Positions 26,993 to 34,609 of a stretch of 35,379 nucleotides of DNA are shown in pieces (the stretch's first letter is position 1; every line of letters begins with the position of its first letter). The stretch lies in assembly GCA_025362325.1 (NCBI GenBank), contig JANYGO010000089.1, positions 1 through 35,379 on the forward strand, read 5' to 3'. This DNA is from Cyanobacteriota bacterium (GTDB lineage: Bacteria; Cyanobacteriota; Cyanobacteriia; Cyanobacteriales; Microcoleaceae). The position numbers and the translations under genes were made by a program. Below the pieces are notes generated by a model. It searched no databases. It saw nothing but the letters and a program-made list of their open reading frames with translations, and was not told where the DNA came from.

Positions 26993-27415
26993 TCAATTCC
27001 CTGTTAATTCAGTTATTAATTCTGCATCTGGGCGGGCCCGCCCAGATGCAGAATTTTTTTGCAGCAGCGCGCCACAGTAGCCAATTAGCGTGTTCAGCCG
27101 CGAAGCCGTCGCAGTTTGCCTCGTCTGTGCTGTCGCTGGCTGCTTCGCAGCTTGCAAAAACGTGACATCTGTCCCCAATAACCGCAGTTGCTTGTGAATT
27201 TCCGTCAAATACGACTGCTCTGGGGGTGTTTCTGAGGCGTCTAACTCGCCGCTGGGGGCTCTCATAATTTGGTTTCCGAAAAATTGTTGCACTTTTTTGT
27301 ATTCGATCGCCAGCGCTGCCCGATCGAGATTATCCTGTGCAACAGTTCTTTGTAGAAGTTCGAGTGCTTGCTGTAATTCTTCGTAGCACTGGCGGCGGTC
27401 TTCGGACAATATCAT
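26993..27415 (-). CDS. patD: PatD-like heterocyst-frequency protein homologue
   Basis: 140 residues, all-helical. The stretch QSYLTEIHKQLRLLGTDVTF followed by LQAAKQPATAQTRQ, and the RLNTLIGYCGALL end, match what I recall of PatD, a small protein affecting heterocyst frequency in Nostoc. Homologues also occur in non-heterocystous species, where their role is unknown. Oddity: the C-terminal residues NSASGRARPDAEL are encoded by a 38-bp perfect palindrome (27018-27055), so the tail is probably acquired and the family fold should end near GALLQK. Divergently oriented to relA; followed by the zinc-ribbon gene. Confidence 0.65.
   Translation of the reverse strand: MILSEDRRQCYEELQQALELLQRTVAQDNLDRAALAIEYKKVQQFFGNQIMRAPSGELDASETPPEQSYLTEIHKQLRLLGTDVTFLQAAKQPATAQTRQTATASRLNTLIGYCGALLQKNSASGRARPDAELITELTGN
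27018..27055. repeat. 38-bp perfect palindrome in coding sequence
   Basis: Arms AATTCTGCATCTGGGCGGG and CCCGCCCAGATGCAGAATT are exact reverse complements with no loop. Seven Ts (counting the last two of the arm) follow on the plus strand. It lies within the last ~25 codons of the PatD-like gene. Confidence 0.9.
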
Positions 27416-27866
27416 GATTTTGTAAACAAATTTTTCTTTATAATCAAAGTAGATTCTTGCTTAAGCTTTGCTCATATTAAGGGAAGCCGTGCATTTTGCA
27501 GCAATTCCCTGTTTATTGAGAAAATTTGATCGCTGGCGGGCGTGACTCGACTCTTCAGGCTGCTGCTTTTAGTTTAGCGTTGGCCTGTGAATGCCGATCG
27601 CCCCCCACCTCCATTACAGCCAAAATATCCCGATCTTGCCCGATCGACAGACCGCCGCGACGGCCGTGGAGTCATTATATTTTCCTACCTGCGAGGGGGG
27701 GCGGCTCGCAATTAGATAGGTATAGTTAACAGAAAAATCGACTATTTTTTTGAATTGCAAATTGTGGCATTCAATTAGTTTAGTATAGCTAAACACAGAA
27801 TTTCGGCAATTCAACCAAAAACCAGCTTTTAACCATTTGTATTTCTAAGTTTTAAAGGTGTACCCC
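27416..27866. other. Divergent intergenic region between PatD-like gene and relA
   Basis: No convincing gene. It should contain promoters for both directions. An imperfect hairpin (TGCGAG ... CTCGCA around a G7 run, about 27685-27710) stands out. AT-rich sequence with TATA-like stretches precedes relA (27720-27830), but no firm -35/-10 pair can be named. Confidence 0.5.
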
Positions 27867-30140
27867 ATGAACGCTAACATTCTGACTCCCTCTCCCTCGA
27901 TCGATCCTTGCATAGTTCCCGACTGGCTGCAAGAATGTCTGAATTCTCGATCGCAGACTGATCCGGCCCCTAGCGCCAATTGCTCGACTGACAACAGTTT
28001 AATTTGTCGAGCCTTTGAATTTGCCCGCGACTTGCACGAAGGACAGTACCGCAAATCTGGAGAACCTTACATTTGCCATCCGGTAGCCGTCGCTGGAATA
28101 CTCCGATATATGGGCGGCAACAACGTCATGATTGCCGCCGGTTTTCTCCACGATATTGTTGAAGATACAGATATTACTCTCGAAGAAATAGAACAGCGAT
28201 TCGGCGCGGAAGTACGACAGTTAGTCGAAGGTGTTACCAAACTTTCTAAGTTTAATTTTTCCAGCAAAACAGAGCGCCTTGCTGAAAATTTCCGCCGAAT
28301 GTTCCTCGCAATGGCTAAAGATATTCGCGTGATTGTTGTCAAACTAGCAGACAGACTGCACAACATGAGGACTTTGGAGCATTTGTCCGAAGAAAAGCAG
28401 CGCACTATTGCTCTAGAAACCCGAGATATTTTTGCTCCCCTGGCGAACCGTTTGGGTATCGGGCGCTTTAAGTGGGAATTGGAAGATTTAGCGTTTAAAT
28501 ACCTGGAACCGGAAGCTTACCGCGAAATTCAGGACTTGGTGGCAGTCAAGCGGGCCGATCGAGAAACTCAACTTGCAGAAGTCACAGATAGTTTGCGAGA
28601 AAGGCTTGACAATTTAGGCATTAAATGCTATGAAGTCAGCGGCCGTCCCAAACATTTGTACGGGATTTACGGGAAGATGCACCGCCGACAAAAAGGGTTT
28701 AACCAAGTGTACGACATGGCTGCGGTGCGGATCATCGTAGAAACTAATGATGACTGTTATCGGGCTTTGGCGATCGTCCACGATTCATTCCGCCCAATTC
28801 CCGGCCGCTTCAAAGACTATATCGGTTTACCAAAAGCCAACCGCTATCAATCTTTGCACACCGGAGTCATCGGCACCAGCGGCCGCCCCATCGAAGTACA
28901 AATTCGCACCGTAGCCATGCACCACATTGCAGAATACGGCATTGCGGCGCACTGGAAATACAAAGAAACCGGCGGTTCTAACACCACAGTTACCGGCGAC
29001 GACGAAAAATTTACCTGGCTGCGACAACTGCTAGAATGGCAAACCGACCTCAAAGACGATCGCGAATATTTACAAAGCATTAAAGACAACTTATTCGACG
29101 AAGATATCTACGTTTTCACTCCTAACGGAGACGTGATTGCACTCAACAGCGGGTCAACTCCCGTAGATTTTGCCTACCGCATTCACACAGAAATAGGCAA
29201 TCGCTGCACCGGCGCCCGAGTCAACGGGCGGATGGTGACACTAGACAAGGTTTTAAAGAATGGCGACATTGTAGAAATCTTGAACCAAAAAAACGGTCAT
29301 CCGAGTTCCGACTGGCTGAATTTTGTCAAGACAAACGGAGCAAAAAACCGAATTCGGCAGTGGTTAAAGCGATCGCACCGAGATGAAAATCTCGCTCGCG
29401 GGCGGGAATTGCTGGAAAAAGAATTAGGTAAAAACGGCTTGGAATCCTTGCTGAAATCCGAACCCATGCAGTCTGTAGCTCAGCGGTGCAACTACCACAG
29501 CGTCGAAGATTTAATCGCCGGTTTGGGCTACGGCGAAGTCACCCTAAATCTCGTAGTAAATCGACTGCGAGATTTAGTAAAAGTGCAGCAAAAAATTGAA
29601 GCTGCACCCGGAGGAACCCAGGAATTGCCCCTGCTAATACCTGCATCGACGACACCGAAGCCCGTACCGAGTTCGTCTCCGAGCAAATCGCCGATCGCAG
29701 GTGTAGAAGGATTGCTCTACCATATAGCAGGCTGTTGCTGTCCCATTCCCGGCGAATCAATTATTGGAGTAGTGACTCGCCTTCGCGGAATTTCGATTCA
29801 CCGCCAAGGATGTTCAAATGTTGAGAATGTACCGGGAGATAGATTAGTTCCTGTGAGTTGGAATTCCACCAACCGCAATGAATCTCGCCCGAATACTTAT
29901 CCGGTTAACATTCAAGTCGAAGCCCTCGATCGAGTCGGAGTTCTCAATGATGTTTTATCGCATTTGAAGGACAACAAAGTGAACGTCCGCAGCGCTCAAG
30001 TCAAAACATATCCTGGATTGCCGGCATTAATTGACTTGTGCATGGATATCCAGGATAAAGAACAGTTCGAGCGGACTTGTATGCAGATTAAAAATATGAG
30101 CGATATTTTGAATTTGCGGCGGCTGAGTGAAGGAACTTAA
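27867..30140 (+). CDS. relA: Bifunctional (p)ppGpp synthetase/hydrolase (Rel/SpoT family)
   Basis: 757 residues. It makes ppGpp from ATP and GTP/GDP and also hydrolyses it. HD hydrolase domain (about 45-200): HPVAVAGIL (His71), FLHDIVEDT (His95-Asp96), KLADRLHNMRTL. Synthetase domain (about 240-360): YDMAAVRIIVE, GRFKDYIGLPKANRYQSLHT; the RFKD form is the one found in bifunctional enzymes. TGS (about 400-460): IYVFTPNGDVIALNSGSTPV. A helical and Cys-containing region follows (AGCCCPIPGESIIGVVT), then ACT (about 680-757). All catalytic motifs are intact, so both activities are expected. ATG 27867 follows AAAGG; a GTG three codons earlier is in frame. Directly followed by tandem repeats. Confidence 0.95.
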   Translation: MNANILTPSPSIDPCIVPDWLQECLNSRSQTDPAPSANCSTDNSLICRAFEFARDLHEGQYRKSGEPYICHPVAVAGILRYMGGNNVMIAAGFLHDIVEDTDITLEEIEQRFGAEVRQLVEGVTKLSKFNFSSKTERLAENFRRMFLAMAKDIRVIVVKLADRLHNMRTLEHLSEEKQRTIALETRDIFAPLANRLGIGRFKWELEDLAFKYLEPEAYREIQDLVAVKRADRETQLAEVTDSLRERLDNLGIKCYEVSGRPKHLYGIYGKMHRRQKGFNQVYDMAAVRIIVETNDDCYRALAIVHDSFRPIPGRFKDYIGLPKANRYQSLHTGVIGTSGRPIEVQIRTVAMHHIAEYGIAAHWKYKETGGSNTTVTGDDEKFTWLRQLLEWQTDLKDDREYLQSIKDNLFDEDIYVFTPNGDVIALNSGSTPVDFAYRIHTEIGNRCTGARVNGRMVTLDKVLKNGDIVEILNQKNGHPSSDWLNFVKTNGAKNRIRQWLKRSHRDENLARGRELLEKELGKNGLESLLKSEPMQSVAQRCNYHSVEDLIAGLGYGEVTLNLVVNRLRDLVKVQQKIEAAPGGTQELPLLIPASTTPKPVPSSSPSKSPIAGVEGLLYHIAGCCCPIPGESIIGVVTRLRGISIHRQGCSNVENVPGDRLVPVSWNSTNRNESRPNTYPVNIQVEALDRVGVLNDVLSHLKDNKVNVRSAQVKTYPGLPALIDLCMDIQDKEQFERTCMQIKNMSDILNLRRLSEGT

Positions 30141-30144
30141 GAAA

Positions 30145-30258
30145 GAAAGACGGCGGTTGAAACCGCGCCTATAAAAAACGAAGAAAGACGGCGGTTGAAA
30201 CCGCGCCTATAAAAAACGAAGAAAGACGGCGGTTGAAACCGCGCCTACACAAACGAAG
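30145..30258. repeat. 38-bp tandem repeat, three copies
   Basis: Unit GAAAGACGGCGGTTGAAACC plus 18 bp (CGCGCCTATAAAAAACGAA-like), starting at 30145, 30183 and 30221 with an exact 38-bp period. Each has a palindromic GCGGTTGAAACCGC core. It starts 5 bp after the relA stop codon. Confidence 0.9.
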
Positions 30259-30274
30259 TCCGCCTCCGCGGACT

Positions 30275-30550
30275 GAAGAAGATAACGTCATTTTCACCGT
30301 TCGTTCTTTAACTTGCGAAGGCACGTGAAAGTTTGTATAGACGCGGTTTCAACCGCCCGCTCTTCTGAAGAAGATAACGTCATTTTCACCGTTGGTTCTT
30401 TAACCGGCGTCGGCACGTGAAAGTTTGTATAGACGCGGTTTCAACCGCCCGGTCTTCTGAAGAAGATAACGTCATTTTCACCGTTTGTTCTTCAACCGGC
30501 GTCGGCACGTGCAAGTTTGTATAGACGCGGTTTCAACCGCCCGGTCTTCT
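30275..30550. repeat. 92-bp tandem repeat, three copies
   Basis: Units at 30275-30366, 30367-30458 and 30459-30550, exactly 92 bp each. Each begins GAAGAAGATAACGTC and ends CGGTTTCAACCGCCC-GGTCTTCT, so the unit termini are inverted (GAAGA/TCTTC). The 38-bp array just upstream carries the same core in opposite orientation. A fourth, partial copy is at 30774-30860. No open frame is conserved across units. Confidence 0.9.
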
Positions 30551-30571
30551 TAAATGTAGAATCGAAAATGG

Positions 30572-30577
30572 TATAAT
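30572..30577 (+). promoter_or_regulatory. Possible -10 box of DUF4926 gene
   Basis: A consensus TATAAT lies only 5 bp before the ATG at 30583. If used, transcription would begin at or near the start codon, giving a leaderless mRNA. No clear -35 hexamer and no Shine-Dalgarno were found. Weak evidence. Confidence 0.3.
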
Positions 30578-30582
30578 CCGCC

Positions 30583-30834
30583 ATGAAATTTGAACTTTTT
30601 TCACAAGTAGCATTGCGCGAAGACATCCCCAAGTACAATCTAAAAAAAGGTGCTATAGCAACTATTGTTGAGCATTACCCGATGCCGGAAGGTGAAGAAG
30701 ATGGTTATAGCTTAGAGGGTTTCAATGTCGAAGCAATTACAGTTGAAGTTGCCGAGTCCCAGATTGAAGATAAGACGGCGGTCTTCTTAACCATTCGTTC
30801 TTCAACCGGCGTCGGCACGTGCAAGTTTGTATAG
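30583..30834 (+). CDS. DUF4926 family protein with repeat-derived tail
   Basis: 83 residues. The first ~62 match the small DUF4926 fold (start MKFELFSQVALREDIPKYNL, then KKGAIATIVEHYP, GYSLEGFNVE, VAESQIE), a barrel-like domain of unknown function often found near toxin-like genes. The family normally ends soon after the ESQIE segment. Here the last ~21 residues (DKTAVFLTIRSSTGVGTCKF) are read from the dispersed repeat at 30774-30860, which also provides the stop codon. No partner gene is adjacent. Confidence 0.7.
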   Translation: MKFELFSQVALREDIPKYNLKKGAIATIVEHYPMPEGEEDGYSLEGFNVEAITVEVAESQIEDKTAVFLTIRSSTGVGTCKFV

Positions 30835-30860
30835 ACGCGGTTTCAACCGCCCAGTCTTCT
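30774..30860. repeat. Partial copy of 92-bp repeat bridging two convergent genes
   Basis: Matches the last ~65 bp of the 92-bp unit (GTTCTTCAACCGGCGTCGGC, GTTTGTATAGACGCGGTTTC) with a rearranged left end. It encodes the tail and stop of the plus-strand DUF4926 gene and, on the other strand, the last ~5 residues and stop of the osmoprotectant-binding protein gene. Confidence 0.85.
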
Positions 30861-31781
30861 TGATTTCGCCGGAGTTACCGGCTTTGACTCGCCCAACTTT
30901 TGCTGCAAAAACTCCCGCGCCACTTGTCCGGCTTCCTGCTGTTTCCCATCAACTTGATAGTTGAGTTGGCGCATATCTTCCTCCGAGATTTTGCCGCCCA
31001 ACTCTGCGAGCACTGGGCGCAATTCTGGGTATTTTTCCAAAATTTGCGATCGCACAACCGGAACAGCTTCGTAGGGCGGGAAATAGTTCTTGTCATCTTT
31101 GAGCACTACTAAACCCAAACTTTGAATCAAACCATCCGTCGTATTACCGGCAATCACATCTACTTCTTTTTGTTTCAGCGCTTGATAAAGCAATCCTAAC
31201 AGCAACTCCTTCGGTTCTTCGGCAAATTTAATCCCGTAAGTTTTAGCTAATCCGGGAAATCCATCTTCTCTCTCTTTGAATTCCGGGCCAAAACCAGCGC
31301 GCAATTTGGGTGCAGCTTTTCCCAGTTGCGAGAGAGTTTGCAAGTTGAGTTTTTTGGCATCGTCTCCCCGCACAATAATCGCAAAACTGTTGTTAAATCC
31401 CAGCGGTTGGGTCCATTCTGCTTTAAACTGTTTGGGATATTCTTGTTTGAGGTAATCGAGGACTTTCTTGGGGTCAGAAATCGGCTTTTGTTTGAGAATG
31501 TTGGTAAAACCTGTGCCCGTATATTCGACGTACAAGTCGATTTTACCTGTTGCTAGGGATTGATGGCAAAGCGAACCTCCGAGGTTGAGTTCGCGTTCTA
31601 CTTTAATATCTGTTTTGGCTTCGATGTGAATAGCTAAAATTTCTGCTAGGATGACTTGCTCGCTAAAGTCTTTCGAGCAAATAACAACTCGTTTTTGAGA
31701 ACTCGAATTGCAGCTTGTGACTGCAAACAAGCAAAGTAATGATAAGCAGGAAGATAAAAAATTGCTTTTTGATATTTTCAT
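30843..31781 (-). CDS. Osmoprotectant (glycine betaine/choline-type) ABC substrate-binding lipoprotein
   Basis: 312 residues from ATG 31781 (MKISKSNFLSSCLSLLCLF). The lipobox is AVTSC, so it is a lipid-anchored periplasmic protein. OpuAC/ProX-type body (PF04069): VICSKDFSEQVILAEILAIH, LNLGGSLCHQSLATGKIDLY, VEYTGTGFTNIL, DVIAGNTTDGLI, FPPYEAVPVVR. It delivers quaternary-amine compatible solutes to an ABC importer whose other subunits are not here. A longer frame to 31949 adds 56 residues lacking a signal and overlapping the divergent gene, so it is rejected. The last residues (KSRRLGG) and stop come from the repeat at 30774-30860. Head-to-head with the aldehyde dehydrogenase gene, only 42 bp apart. 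Confidence 0.88.
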   Translation of the reverse strand: MKISKSNFLSSCLSLLCLFAVTSCNSSSQKRVVICSKDFSEQVILAEILAIHIEAKTDIKVERELNLGGSLCHQSLATGKIDLYVEYTGTGFTNILKQKPISDPKKVLDYLKQEYPKQFKAEWTQPLGFNNSFAIIVRGDDAKKLNLQTLSQLGKAAPKLRAGFGPEFKEREDGFPGLAKTYGIKFAEEPKELLLGLLYQALKQKEVDVIAGNTTDGLIQSLGLVVLKDDKNYFPPYEAVPVVRSQILEKYPELRPVLAELGGKISEEDMRQLNYQVDGKQQEAGQVAREFLQQKLGESKPVTPAKSRRLGG

Positions 31782-31823
31782 TTTTTTATTGTAACATTTA
31801 TGTATATAGATAGAGGACAAAAG

Positions 31824-33191
31824 ATGGTATTCAGTGTCAGCGATATTATCCGCCAGCAGCGGCAATTTTTTGCGACTGGGAAAACGAAAGATGTCGATTT
31901 TCGGATCGAACAACTGAAAAAACTTAAAAGCGCGATCGAACTCAATCAATCACGAATAGTTGCTGCTGTCAAGGCTGACTTGAACAGGCCGGAATTCGAG
32001 GCTTACTTTGAAATCGCATCCATTGCCGAAGTTAATTATGCCATCAAAAACCTGAAATCCTGGGTAAAACCGAAAAAAGTACCAACTTCGATCGACCAAT
32101 TCCCCGCATCAGCCCGCATTTTTCCCGAACCTTTAGGCGTAGTTTTAATCATCGGGCCTTGGAACTATCCGTTTCAGTTAATGATATCACCGTTGGTCGG
32201 GGCGATCGCCGCCGGCAACTGTGCACTCCTCAAACCCTCAGAAATCGCCTCACACACCTCAACAGTCGTCGCCGACATGATTGGCAAAATCTTCGATCCC
32301 GCCTATGTAGCAGCCGTCGAGGGAGGCGTGGAAGTCAGCCAACAATTGCTAGCCGAAAAATTCGACCACATCTTCTTTACTGGCGGCACAAAAATCGGTC
32401 GCATTGTGATGGAAGCCGCCGCCAAACACCTCACACCTGTAACATTAGAATTAGGTGGCAAAAGTCCTTGCATTGTCGATTCAGACATTCAGATCGAACA
32501 CACTGCAAAACGGATTGCGTGGGGCAAATTCATCAATGCCGGACAAACTTGTATTGCTCCAGATTACCTGTTGGTAGACAAGAAAGTCAAGCCCCAATTA
32601 ATGGAAGCAATCAAAACATCAATTCAAGGATTTTACGGCGATAATCCGCAAACAAGTCCCGACTATTCGCGGATTATCAATCAGCGGCAATTGGAACGTT
32701 TGAGTGCGTTTCTCAAAGATGGAGAAATTATCGTTGGTGGGCAAACTGACCCAGAGAATAAGTATATCGCACCGACGGTTTTAGATAAGGTTTCCTGGGA
32801 TTCACCGGTGATGCAGGATGAGATTTTTGGGCCGATTTTGCCAGTGTTGGAGTATGAGGACTTCGGAGATGCGATCGCCCAAATCAACGCGCGCCCAAAA
32901 CCCCTAGCTTTGTATTTGTTCTCGAAGGATAAGCAAAAACAAGAGCGAGTTTTGCGGGAAACTTCCTCTGGGGGAGTTTGTATCAATGATACGGTGATGC
33001 AAGTCGGTGTAACAACTTTACCGTTTGGGGGAGTTGGCGAAAGCGGCATCGGAAGTTATCACGGGAAAGCAAGTTTTGATACCTTTTCACATTACAAAAG
33101 CGTGCTGCAAAAATCATTTTGGCTGGAGTTGCAATGGCGGTATGCTCCATACAAGGGTAAGTTGGATTTGATCAAAAAGGCGATCGGTTGA
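31824..33191 (+). CDS. Class 3-type NAD(P)-dependent aldehyde dehydrogenase
   Basis: 455 residues. It oxidises aldehydes to acids with NAD(P). Motifs: VLIIGPWNYPFQLMISPLVG (cofactor and substrate tunnel), FFTGGTKIGR (Rossmann turn), LELGGKSPCIV with the general-base Glu, NAGQTCIAPDY with the catalytic Cys, and EIFGPILPVLEY. The short length and hydrophobic, basic C-terminus (SVLQKSFWLELQWRYAPYKG) fit the class that acts on fatty, terpenoid or apocarotenoid aldehydes in cyanobacteria. ATG 31824 is preferred over 31800 because AGAGGACAA lies at Shine-Dalgarno distance. Divergent from the osmoprotectant-binding protein gene, so possibly co-regulated with it. Confidence 0.93.
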   Translation: MVFSVSDIIRQQRQFFATGKTKDVDFRIEQLKKLKSAIELNQSRIVAAVKADLNRPEFEAYFEIASIAEVNYAIKNLKSWVKPKKVPTSIDQFPASARIFPEPLGVVLIIGPWNYPFQLMISPLVGAIAAGNCALLKPSEIASHTSTVVADMIGKIFDPAYVAAVEGGVEVSQQLLAEKFDHIFFTGGTKIGRIVMEAAAKHLTPVTLELGGKSPCIVDSDIQIEHTAKRIAWGKFINAGQTCIAPDYLLVDKKVKPQLMEAIKTSIQGFYGDNPQTSPDYSRIINQRQLERLSAFLKDGEIIVGGQTDPENKYIAPTVLDKVSWDSPVMQDEIFGPILPVLEYEDFGDAIAQINARPKPLALYLFSKDKQKQERVLRETSSGGVCINDTVMQVGVTTLPFGGVGESGIGSYHGKASFDTFSHYKSVLQKSFWLELQWRYAPYKGKLDLIKKAIG

Positions 33192-33472
33192 TGGGTTTTT
33201 ACTCGTTCCCATGCTCTGCTTATGGGTGAGAACTTAAGACTAAAATCATTTAGAAATCTCGTTTATACCGGAGTCTAGATCCCCCTAAATCCCCCTTAAG
33301 AAGGGGGACTTTGATCCGACTCTTGTCCCCCCCTTCTTAAGGGGGGCTAGGGGGGATCTGGTCTTAATAGTCAAACAGCAGTTTATAAATGGGCTGGAAC
33401 TTAAGTTGTCAGCAATAGGCTCTGCCTGGGAACCAGTTAAAACGATATTACACTTAAACATAGCGAATCAAA
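33192..33472. other. Intergenic region with nested inverted-repeat elements
   Basis: No gene. A degenerate CTCGTTCCCATGCTC hairpin (33197-33230) follows the aldehyde dehydrogenase. A G/C-run element lies at 33277-33359. A half-copy GGCTCTGCCTGGGAACC (33417-33433) precedes the MNT gene. AACTTAAG occurs on both sides of the G/C-run element. Confidence 0.55.
33277..33359. mobile_element. MITE-like inverted-repeat element with G/C runs
   Basis: AGATCCCCCTAAATCCCCC at the left pairs with GGGGGCTAGGGGGGATCT-type sequence at the right. Inside are TTAAGAAGGGGGAC and CCCCCCTTCTTAAGG arms. No coding capacity. The core resembles that of 4619-4748. Confidence 0.65.
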
Positions 33473-33763
33473 ATGAACGATAATTTACCAGAAATTTTAG
33501 CACAACTAAGCCACTACTTTCACGAAGTTTACGGCGAAAGACTCGTGCAGTTAATCCTCTACGGTTCCCAAGCTAGAGGAGATGCCAAACCAGATTCTGA
33601 TATTGATATTTTAGTTGTTCTAAACGGGCCAGTTCATGCTGGTAAAGAAATCGCTCGCACCAGTGAATTTATTGCCGCTTTGTGCTTAGATAGGACTGTA
33701 GTAATTTCCCGTGCTTTTGCCTCCGCAACACGTTTTCAGCAAGAAGAAAGCCCTTTTTTTTAA
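33473..33763 (+). CDS. MNT-type minimal nucleotidyltransferase (antitoxin-like), C-terminally truncated
   Basis: 96 residues with the full active-site signature GSQARGDAKPDSDID (G31-S32, D43, D45; GSx10DxD) and a third acidic residue in LCLDRTVVIS. MNT proteins of this type neutralise HEPN toxins, in the studied MntA/HepT systems by AMP-transfer to the toxin. It lies directly upstream of a HEPN gene. Oddity: the frame stops at TAA 33761-33763, but continues in the same frame as NVRKEGVLI to TGA 33791-33793. That is the usual end of this family and overlaps the HEPN start, so the TAA looks like a recent nonsense change in a T8 run. The catalytic part is intact. Confidence 0.85.
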   Translation: MNDNLPEILAQLSHYFHEVYGERLVQLILYGSQARGDAKPDSDIDILVVLNGPVHAGKEIARTSEFIAALCLDRTVVISRAFASATRFQQEESPFF

Positions 33764-33789
33764 AATGTTCGCAAAGAAGGAGTATTGAT

Positions 33790-34179
33790 TTGAAACCAGA
33801 ACAAATTGCTCTCTTAAGAAAAGCTGGTGAAAGCTTGCGCGCCGCTGAGTTATTAGCAACTAATGAACTTCTGGATTTTGCAGCATCGCGCGCTTATTAT
33901 ACGATGTTTTATGTTGCCGAAGCTTTTTTGTTGAATGAAGGTTTAACTTTTTCCAGTCATGCTGCTGTTATTTCAGCATATGGTCGAGATTTTGCTCGTA
34001 CAGGCAGGGTTCCGGTGGAGTTTCACCGCTACTTAATTGATGCTCAATATTTGGCAAATCAGGGGGACTATGATATTGATTCGGCAATTACAGAAGCCGA
34101 GGCTAATCAATTAATTGGTCAGGCAGAACAATTTTTAGAATTAGCACAACGCCTACTGGGAGATTTGCCACCTGCTTAA
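33790..34179 (+). CDS. HEPN domain protein (toxin-like partner of MNT)
   Basis: 129 residues, all-helical HEPN (PF05168) protein: ALLRKAGESLRAAELLATN, DFAASRAYYTMFYVAEAFLL, FSSHAAVISAYGRDFARTG, EFHRYLIDAQYLANQGDYDI. The start is TTG 33790, supported by AAGGAG seven bases upstream. HEPN/MNT pairs act as type VII-like toxin-antitoxin or defence modules, with the HEPN as a ribonuclease. The segment before GDY reads YLANQ, where relatives I recall have an Arg (LRxxGDY), so nuclease function is uncertain. Translationally coupled to the MNT gene. Confidence 0.85.
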   Translation: MKPEQIALLRKAGESLRAAELLATNELLDFAASRAYYTMFYVAEAFLLNEGLTFSSHAAVISAYGRDFARTGRVPVEFHRYLIDAQYLANQGDYDIDSAITEAEANQLIGQAEQFLELAQRLLGDLPPA

Positions 34180-34228
34180 TATCGCGGTAGTCCAAGGGCA
34201 GTGCCGTGTCCAGCGAAGAATCTCAAAC

Positions 34229-34597
34229 TTAAGCAATTTTTTCGGTTTCTTTCACCCTCTGATTCAACAAAATTGGGTCAATGTCCTGGCTTTTATCGCG
34301 GTTGCGAAATTTCTCTAAAAGTCGGAAGAAAGAGGCAAAAGCAGCTTTTCCCTCAACGGACTTGAACAGGAGAATTGTGTCCCAGGAATTGACAGTTTGA
34401 ATGGAAAAATGGATTTGCAACCAGGGTTGGAATTCCTGGTAAAAATCTAATTCTTCTTCTGTTGGCAGAATTCCCATTTCCTGGCGAGCAAACTTGTACC
34501 CAACTAGGAATTGTCGTAGCGCCGTAACAGAAGCTGTACCAATATAAAGTCCTGGCTTCTGTTCTATTTTTTCGAGGAGTTCAAAAATGTTACTCAT
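34229..34597 (-). CDS. Conserved small protein, probable partner (immunity-like) of papain-fold toxin
   Basis: 122 residues. N-terminal motif ELLEKIEQKPGLYIGTASVT, then LRQFLVGYKFARQEMG and FQPWLQIHF, a pattern (R/KPGxYIG...L..FL.GY) I recall from widespread small bacterial proteins near toxin-like genes. It starts 12 bp after the end of the broken papain-fold toxin gene on the same strand, the normal place for an immunity partner. That role is inference from position only. No catalytic motif is visible. The C-terminus is helical and charged. Confidence 0.65.
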   Translation of the reverse strand: MSNIFELLEKIEQKPGLYIGTASVTALRQFLVGYKFARQEMGILPTEEELDFYQEFQPWLQIHFSIQTVNSWDTILLFKSVEGKAAFASFFRLLEKFRNRDKSQDIDPILLNQRVKETEKIA

Positions 34598-34609
34598 TTT
34601 CGGATACTT

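Noticed and set aside
27614..27814. 66-residue minus-strand open frame upstream of relA
   Set aside because: No Shine-Dalgarno, no family-like sequence, and it lies in a promoter-bearing divergent spacer.
30145..30550. CRISPR-like array: repeats contain GTTGAAAC, as at the 3' end of many cyanobacterial CRISPR repeats
   Set aside because: The whole unit, including what would be spacer, is repeated; the core is a full palindrome; the same element occurs singly elsewhere; and no cas gene is present.
31782..31949. 56-residue extension of the osmoprotectant-binding protein
   Set aside because: It would bury the lipoprotein signal peptide internally and overlap the divergent aldehyde dehydrogenase gene.
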